The notes beneath the pieces are model-generated. The model was not told the origin of the DNA and did not search any database. It was given only the letters and a program-made list of their open reading frames with translations. Positions 59,119-64,000 of a DNA stretch of 64,000 nucleotides are shown here, one piece after another; the stretch's first letter is position 1; every line of letters begins with the position of its first letter. This stretch comes from CAVVPY01 sp963750295 (GTDB taxonomy: Bacteria > Actinomycetota > Actinomycetes > Mycobacteriales > Jatrophihabitantaceae): assembly GCA_963750295.1 (NCBI GenBank), contig CAVVPY010000008.1:1-64000 (forward strand), given 5' to 3'. The position numbers were made by a program, and so were the translations under genes.

Positions 59119-61116
59119 TTGCGCCACACCGTGCCCGTCTTCGCTGCCGTGGCGGGCATAGCCGTCGTCGTGGGCGCGCTGCAGCCCACGCTCGGGGCGT
59201 CCGCGTCCGCGAACGGGATCGGCACGCCGATCCCCGCCTCGGTGATCCGGGCAAGCGCGGCACCCGGCTCGTCCTGGCGTCCCGGCCCCGAGCGCTACGG
59301 CGTCGGCAAGCTCGTCGACCGACCGGTCACCATGGCCGACGGCACGGTGCTGCGCGCTGACGTCTACTACCCGACGACTGCCTCGGGGCAGCGTGCGCCG
59401 GGGAAGTTCCCGGTCGCGCTGACGCAGACGCCGTACGGCAAGGGCATGGCGGGGGCAGCCCCGGGGGTGGGCGGGCAGACCGGCCCCAACCCGTACCTCG
59501 TCAAGCACGGTTACCTCAATGTCGTCGCCGACGTGCGCGGCACCGGGGACTCCGAGGGGCACTTCGGCCTGTTCGACCCGGTGCAGGATCGCGACGGTGT
59601 CGCGCTCGTCCGCTGGGCCTCCCGGCTACCCGGATCGAACGGCAGGGTGGGCCTCTACGGCGCGTCCTACCTGGGGATCGACCAACTGCTCACCGCAGCC
59701 GCAGCGTCGAAGAACAGCCCGATCAAGGCGATCTTCCCCGTCGTGCCCGGCAACGACCTGTACAAGGACGTCGCCACCATGGGCGGGCTGATCGACCTCG
59801 AGTTCGACGCCTTCTACCTGGCCCTGACCGGCGGGCTGAACGCGCTCGGCCCGATCGCGGAGGGCCTGCAGAACCCGGCCATCCTGGCCGCCCTGCTGCC
59901 TGCCGAGATCGCGCACCTGCAGGATCTCGGGACGTTCGACGCCGCGTTCGCCGCGCAGACCATCTCCGGCGGCGACGCCGCCTACGACGGCGCGTACTGG
60001 CAGGCCCGCAACCCGGTCAATGTGCTGCAGAAGATCGTCGACAACGGCATCCCGGCCTATCTCGTCGGCGGTGAGTACGACCTGTTCCAGCGCGGCGAGC
60101 CGCTGAACTTCAGCGGCTTGCAGAACGCGTGGGCGGGCCGATCGGTCCGCGCACCGATGTCGAGGACGCAGCCGGTGACCGGGCGCTACCAGTTGCTCGA
60201 CGGGCCGTTCACCCACCTGTCCGGCGCCACCGCCGCCCTGGATCCGCTCATGCTGGAGTGGTTCGACACCTGGCTCAAGGGCGTGCACACCGGCATGGCA
60301 CGCACGCCGACTCCGCTGCACTACTACGACCTCGGCACCAAGCGGTGGACCGAGCATGCGCGCTACCCGTTCGAGGGGACGACGGCGCGGCGCTACTACT
60401 TCTCGCCGGCCCGGAGCGGCACCGCCCCGCTGTCGATCAACGACCATTCGCTGTCGAGGGCACGACCGACGACCGCGGCGCACGACACGCTGGCGTGGTC
60501 GCCCGTCGGCAACCCGTGCGGGCGGCCCACCGACCAGTGGTCGGCCGGGGTCCCGTCGCTGGTGCTGGCCTCCGTCGCGCCCGGTGCGCCGTGCATCGAC
60601 GGCGACGACACGCTCGGCCAGTTGGGCATCGACCGCGCGACCTACACGACCGCCCCGCTGCGTCGCGCGGCGACGATCGCCGGGCCGATCGACGTCACCG
60701 TCTACGCCACCGCGACCACGCGCGAGACGCAGTGGGTGGCGCAGGTGCAGGACGTCGCCCCCGACGGCACGTCGGTGGCGCTCACCGAGGGCGCGCTGCT
60801 CGGTTCCTTGCGCGCGGTGACCGAGAAGGGGACGTGGCGCACGCCCGACGGGCAGATCGTGCTGCCGAACCACCCGTACACCCGCGCGAGCGCACGTCCG
60901 GTCACCCCCGGCGCGGTCACCCGGTACGACATCGAGGTGTTCCCGACCTACGCCACGATCGCGCCCGGGCACCGCATCCGGATCACCCTCTCGACCGCGG
61001 ACACCCCGCACCTGATCCCGACCCTGCCGGCCCTCGCCGCCCTGGCCGGCGGCATCTACCAGGTGCAGTTGAGCCCGGCGCACCCGTCCGCGGTGCAGTT
61101 CTCGCTGGCCGGCTGA
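59119..61116 (+). CDS. Secreted S15/CocE-type X-Pro dipeptidyl-peptidase family hydrolase
   Basis: A 665-residue enzyme. Signal peptide RHTVPVFAAVAGIAVVVGALQ. The alpha/beta-hydrolase core has the nucleophile in GLYGASYLGID, Asp in LVGGEYDLFQRGEP and His in LLDGPFTHLSGA. A C-terminal jelly-roll domain (GPIDVTVYATATTRETQW) ends the chain. The family cleaves dipeptides after proline or esters such as cocaine; the substrate here is unknown. TTG 59119 was chosen because GGAGGA lies five bases upstream. Confidence 0.92.
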   Translation: MRHTVPVFAAVAGIAVVVGALQPTLGASASANGIGTPIPASVIRASAAPGSSWRPGPERYGVGKLVDRPVTMADGTVLRADVYYPTTASGQRAPGKFPVALTQTPYGKGMAGAAPGVGGQTGPNPYLVKHGYLNVVADVRGTGDSEGHFGLFDPVQDRDGVALVRWASRLPGSNGRVGLYGASYLGIDQLLTAAAASKNSPIKAIFPVVPGNDLYKDVATMGGLIDLEFDAFYLALTGGLNALGPIAEGLQNPAILAALLPAEIAHLQDLGTFDAAFAAQTISGGDAAYDGAYWQARNPVNVLQKIVDNGIPAYLVGGEYDLFQRGEPLNFSGLQNAWAGRSVRAPMSRTQPVTGRYQLLDGPFTHLSGATAALDPLMLEWFDTWLKGVHTGMARTPTPLHYYDLGTKRWTEHARYPFEGTTARRYYFSPARSGTAPLSINDHSLSRARPTTAAHDTLAWSPVGNPCGRPTDQWSAGVPSLVLASVAPGAPCIDGDDTLGQLGIDRATYTTAPLRRAATIAGPIDVTVYATATTRETQWVAQVQDVAPDGTSVALTEGALLGSLRAVTEKGTWRTPDGQIVLPNHPYTRASARPVTPGAVTRYDIEVFPTYATIAPGHRIRITLSTADTPHLIPTLPALAALAGGIYQVQLSPAHPSAVQFSLAG

Positions 61117-61203
61117 GCCCGCCGCCGCCGTTCGCCGCCTTCCCCCCCGGTCCGACCAGATTTCGCCGCCCAAAATGGTCGGACGAGGGGGGAAGCGGGC
61201 TCA
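61114..61203. terminator. Long bipartite hairpin covering two convergent stop codons
   Basis: Outer arms TGAGCCCGC (61114) and GCGGGCTCA (61195-61203) contain the stop codons of the peptidase and the CitE-like gene. Inner arms CTTCCCCCC/GGGGGGAAG and GTCCGACCA/TGGTCGGAC add stem to a 17-base loop. It would terminate both transcripts. Confidence 0.8.
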
Positions 61204-62169
61204 GCTCTCGGGGGGCTCGAACGTCGACGTGCGCTGCAGCCCGGCCGCGCGACCCTTGGCCGAGATGACCAGCGCCATCTTGCGCGAGGCCTCGTCGATC
61301 ATCTCGTCGCCGAGCATCGCCGAGCCCTTCTTGCCGCCCGCCTCGGACGTGCACCACTCGTAGGCGTCCAGGATCAGCTCCGCGTGGTCGTAGTCCTCCT
61401 GGGACGGCGCGTAGACCTCGTTCGCGATGCCGACCTGGTCGGGGTGCAGCACCCACTTGCCGTCGAAGCCGAGCGCGGCCGAGCGCGACGCGACGCGCCG
61501 GAACCCGTCGGCGTCACGGATCTGCAGGTACGGGCCGTCGATCGCCTGCTTGCTGTTCGCGCGTGCCGCCATCAGGATCGACATCAGGATGTGGTGGTAG
61601 GCATCGCCCACGTCGTAGCCCGGTGGCTGCTCGCCGACGACCAGCGACTTCATGTTGATCGACGCCATGAAATCGGCCGGGCCGAAGATGATCGTCTCCA
61701 CCCGGGGTGAGGCCTTCGCGATCGCGTCGACCGCGATCAGGCCCTGCGCGTTCTCGATCTGCGCCTCGATGCCGATCCGGCCGACCTCGAAGTCCATTGT
61801 CTTCTCGATCTGGGTCAGCAGCAGGTCCAGCGCGACCACCTGGTCGGCCGACTGCACCTTCGGCAACATGATGCAGTCCAGGTTCGGTCCCGCTCCCTCG
61901 ACGACCTCGACCACGTCGCGGTAGGTCCAGTGGGTCGTCCAGTCGTTGACCCGGACGACGCGGATCTTGTCGCCCCAGCCGCCCTCGTTCAGCGCGGCGA
62001 CGATGTTCTTGCGGGCACCCGGTTTGGCCAGCGGCGCGCACGCGTCCTCGAGGTCGAGGAACACCTGGTCGGCGGGCAGTCCCTTCGCCTTCTCGAGGAA
62101 CCGGGGGTTGCTACCGGGCACCGCCAGGCACGAACGGCGGGGACGCAGGGTTTTGCCAGCCTCAGTCAT
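61201..62169 (-). CDS. HpcH/HpaI-family CoA ester lyase (CitE/malyl-CoA lyase-like)
   Basis: A 322-residue lyase. Landmarks: SCLAVPGSNPRFLEKAKGLPADQVFLDLEDA (metal-binding Glu), DCIMLPKVQSADQV, IGIEAQIENAQGLI, IIFGPADFMAS and KWVLHPDQVGIANEVY. It fits the citramalyl/malyl-CoA lyase group that splits (S)-malyl-type CoA esters to acetyl-CoA and an oxoacid. ATG 62169 gives MTEAGKTLRPRRS. Confidence 0.93.
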   Translation of the reverse strand: MTEAGKTLRPRRSCLAVPGSNPRFLEKAKGLPADQVFLDLEDACAPLAKPGARKNIVAALNEGGWGDKIRVVRVNDWTTHWTYRDVVEVVEGAGPNLDCIMLPKVQSADQVVALDLLLTQIEKTMDFEVGRIGIEAQIENAQGLIAVDAIAKASPRVETIIFGPADFMASINMKSLVVGEQPPGYDVGDAYHHILMSILMAARANSKQAIDGPYLQIRDADGFRRVASRSAALGFDGKWVLHPDQVGIANEVYAPSQEDYDHAELILDAYEWCTSEAGGKKGSAMLGDEMIDEASRKMALVISAKGRAAGLQRTSTFEPPES

Positions 62170-62268
62170 GGCGCCAGCTTGCCGTGAGCAGGCAGTCCGC
62201 ACCAAGCCGTGTCGGCCCATTTCACACCTGTCCACCGACTACCCTGCATCCGTGACGAGGAAAGCCCG

Positions 62269-63516
62269 ATGACGTCGCGCGTGTTCGTCGCGCGCCTGGC
62301 CGGCATCGGCGTCTTCGATCCCAGCGGCGACCAGATCGGCAAGGTCCGCGATGCGGTGACGGCGCTGCGGGTCGATCGCCAACCGCCGCGGGTGCTGGGC
62401 CTCGTCCTGGAACTGCAGCACCGCCATCGCATCTTCGTCCCCATGGGACGGGTCACCCGGATCGAGACCGACCAGGTCGTTTTGTCGTCCGGGACGGTGA
62501 ACATGAAGCGCTTCGAGCGCCGGCAGAGCGAGATCCTCGTCCTCGGCGAGCTGCTCGACCGCACCGTGATCAACCGCGACACCGGCCAGACCGTCACGGT
62601 CGTGGACGTGGCGATGGAGCAGAACCGCATGCGGGACTGGGTGCTGAGCCGCCTCGCCGTCCGCACCGCCGGCCGGCTGGGCCGCCGCCGCGGACAGCTC
62701 TCGCAGGTCGAGTGGAACGAGGTGGACGGGCTCGCCCTGCCGCCGACCAGCCAGGGCACCGACGCGCTGCTGTCGACACTGTCGGACCTGCGGGCGGCCG
62801 ACGTCGCCCACGCCCTGCAGGACATGCCGCACAAGCGCGTGCTCGAACTCGTCGCTGCACTCGACGACGAGCGGTTGGCCGACGTCCTGCAAGAGATGGA
62901 GGAGGACGACCAGGTCAAGGTGCTCGCGTCGCTGGCCGACGAGCGTGCCGCCGACGTCCTCGAGGCGATGGACGACGACGACGCGGCAGACCTGCTCGGC
63001 GAGATGCCGGCCGAGGACCAGCAACGCCTGCTCGAACTGATGGAACCCGACGAGGCCGAGCCGGTGCGCCGCCTGCTCACCTACGGCGACTACACCGCCG
63101 GCGGCATGATGACCTCCGAGCCGGTGATCATGCAGCCGGACGCCACCGTCGCCGAAGCATTGGCGTTGCTGCGCAATGCCGAACTCTCGCCCGCGATCGC
63201 GGCTCAGGTGTTCGTCGTCCGCCCGCCGCAGGCGACGCCGACCGGCAAGTTCCTCGGCACCGCGCACATCCAGCGCCTGCTGCGCGAGCCGCCGTCCGCC
63301 CTCGTCAGCGGGATCTGCGAGAAGGACACCGGCTCGCTGCGTCCGGACACCACCATCGACGACGTCACCCGGCACCTCGCCACCTACAACCTGGTCGCCG
63401 CACCGGTCGTCGACGAACGCGACCGGCTGCTCGGCGCGGTGTCGGTGGACGACGTCCTCGACCACCTGCTGCCTGAGGGCTGGCGGGACGCCGACCGGGT
63501 CGAAGTCCATGGCTGA
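62269..63516 (+). CDS. PRC-barrel / MgtE-N / CBS protein without a channel
   Basis: A 415-residue soluble protein. N-terminal PRC-barrel-like repeats (GIGVFDPSGDQIGKVRDAV, GELLDRTVINRDTGQTV), then an MgtE N-terminal superhelical domain (DVAHALQDMPHKRVLELVAAL, LADVLQEMEEDDQVKVL) and two CBS domains (GGMMTSEPVIMQPDATVAEAL, VAAPVVDERDRLLGAVSVDDVL). The MgtE membrane pore is missing, as in Rv1232c-type proteins. It probably senses Mg2+ or a nucleotide and acts on the coupled DUF1003 membrane protein. ATG 62269. Confidence 0.93.
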   Translation: MTSRVFVARLAGIGVFDPSGDQIGKVRDAVTALRVDRQPPRVLGLVLELQHRHRIFVPMGRVTRIETDQVVLSSGTVNMKRFERRQSEILVLGELLDRTVINRDTGQTVTVVDVAMEQNRMRDWVLSRLAVRTAGRLGRRRGQLSQVEWNEVDGLALPPTSQGTDALLSTLSDLRAADVAHALQDMPHKRVLELVAALDDERLADVLQEMEEDDQVKVLASLADERAADVLEAMDDDDAADLLGEMPAEDQQRLLELMEPDEAEPVRRLLTYGDYTAGGMMTSEPVIMQPDATVAEALALLRNAELSPAIAAQVFVVRPPQATPTGKFLGTAHIQRLLREPPSALVSGICEKDTGSLRPDTTIDDVTRHLATYNLVAAPVVDERDRLLGAVSVDDVLDHLLPEGWRDADRVEVHG

Positions 63517-63982
63517 CGGACGCCCCCGCCTCGACCAGCCGAAGATCGAGCGCGGGCCACGCCTGCGTTACGACGACGACACGTTCGGCCGGTTGACCGA
63601 GCGGGTCGCCCGGTTCATCGGTACCGGCCGCTACCTCGTCTACCAGTCGGTCGCGATCACCATCTGGATCCTGCTCAACGCGCTGCCCGGCCTGCCGCAC
63701 GTCGACCCGTACACCTTCACGTTCCTGACGCTGATCCTGTCCCTGCAGGCGGCCTACGCCGCGCCCCTGATCCTGCTCGCCCAGAACCGGCAGGACGACC
63801 GCGACCGCGTCAACCTCGAGGCCGACCGCGAAGAGGCACGCCAGGCCAAGGCCGATCTCGACTATCTCGCGCGCGAACTCGCCTCGATCCGGATGGCGAT
63901 CGGCGAGGTGGCCACCCGGGACTTCCTGCGCTCGGAGCTGTCGCGGCTGGAGCCGAAGGACCGCGCCGCCGCCGACGACTAG
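63509..63982 (+). CDS. DUF1003 membrane protein
   Basis: A 157-residue protein with two membrane helices (YLVYQSVAITIWILLNALP and FLTLILSLQAAYAAPLILL), the DUF1003 signature LLAQNRQDDRDRVNLEADREEA and a coiled-coil tail ending REELSRLEPKDR-like sequence (SELSRLEPKDRAAA). The ATG overlaps the end of the MgtE-N/CBS gene by eight bases, so the two are made together. Confidence 0.93.
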   Translation: MADGRPRLDQPKIERGPRLRYDDDTFGRLTERVARFIGTGRYLVYQSVAITIWILLNALPGLPHVDPYTFTFLTLILSLQAAYAAPLILLAQNRQDDRDRVNLEADREEARQAKADLDYLARELASIRMAIGEVATRDFLRSELSRLEPKDRAAADD

Positions 63983-64000
63983 CGGCAGGGCGGCGGTTGG

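Overview
The window is high-GC DNA with mycobacterial/Frankiales-like gene content: GTG and TTG starts, runs of 1- or 4-base gene overlaps, a prfB-ftsE-ftsX-smpB-ssrA neighbourhood, a Rv3654c/Tad-type pilus cluster, and tmRNA tag ADTSRADLALAA. It is an Actinomycetota chromosome; I cannot name the genus from the sequence alone. Everything below was read by eye, without database searches.

Left edge to 4.9 kb is a mobile island. It holds the 5' part of an N-6 DNA methylase that runs off the window, a poorly coding stretch at 1.0-2.9 kb, and a Phd/Doc-like toxin-antitoxin pair overlapping a frameshifted tyrosine integrase. The integrase points at the 3' end of tRNA-Ala(GGC), the probable attachment site. 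A HU gene with a strong terminator follows.

5.4-14.8 kb is a copper-handling region. One minus-strand operon encodes a zinc-finger membrane anti-sigma candidate, CopC-CopD, YcnI/DUF1775, PCu(A)C, SCO1 and a MauE-DsbA fusion. A divergent ECF sigma gene and an ECF-type promoter sit at its head. A second unit has the CopA ATPase and a CsoR repressor with a palindromic operator. 14.8-19.2 kb is housekeeping: xth, folA, thyA, a small-molecule kinase and an M1 peptidase, with a 53-bp palindrome pair.

19.3-27.8 kb looks accessory: a secreted protein, a DUF433/DUF5615 toxin-antitoxin pair, an orphan recombinase-type HTH protein, two MFS exporters, TetR and XRE regulators, a cupin, an alcohol dehydrogenase and a cyclophilin-like lipoprotein. 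Related short repeats lie near its two ends, and it stops at the 3' end of tmRNA. The core segment follows (amidohydrolase, smpB, ftsX, ftsE, prfB), interrupted by a three-gene ABC exporter, an AbrB/VapC pair and a small AAA ATPase.

37-41.3 kb is a compact urease operon, ureABCFGD, in which ureC carries two single-base frameshifts. 41.4-48.2 kb holds small housekeeping genes, a triple 53-bp palindrome array and the Tad pilus/secretion operon. 48.3-64 kb has another RHH/VapC pair, a Tat-exported beta-propeller/amidohydrolase, an amine-oxidase-like flavoprotein, an OafA-type acyltransferase, an acyl-CoA dehydrogenase, a secreted S15 peptidase, a CitE-like lyase and a PRC/MgtE-N/CBS protein coupled to a DUF1003 membrane protein.

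Several otherwise well-conserved genes (methylase, integrase, ycnI, ureC, the amidohydrolase, the lipoprotein) carry single-base indels, mostly +1 and next to short G or C runs. The simplest reading is base-calling error in the source sequence; real decay remains possible, especially in the left island.
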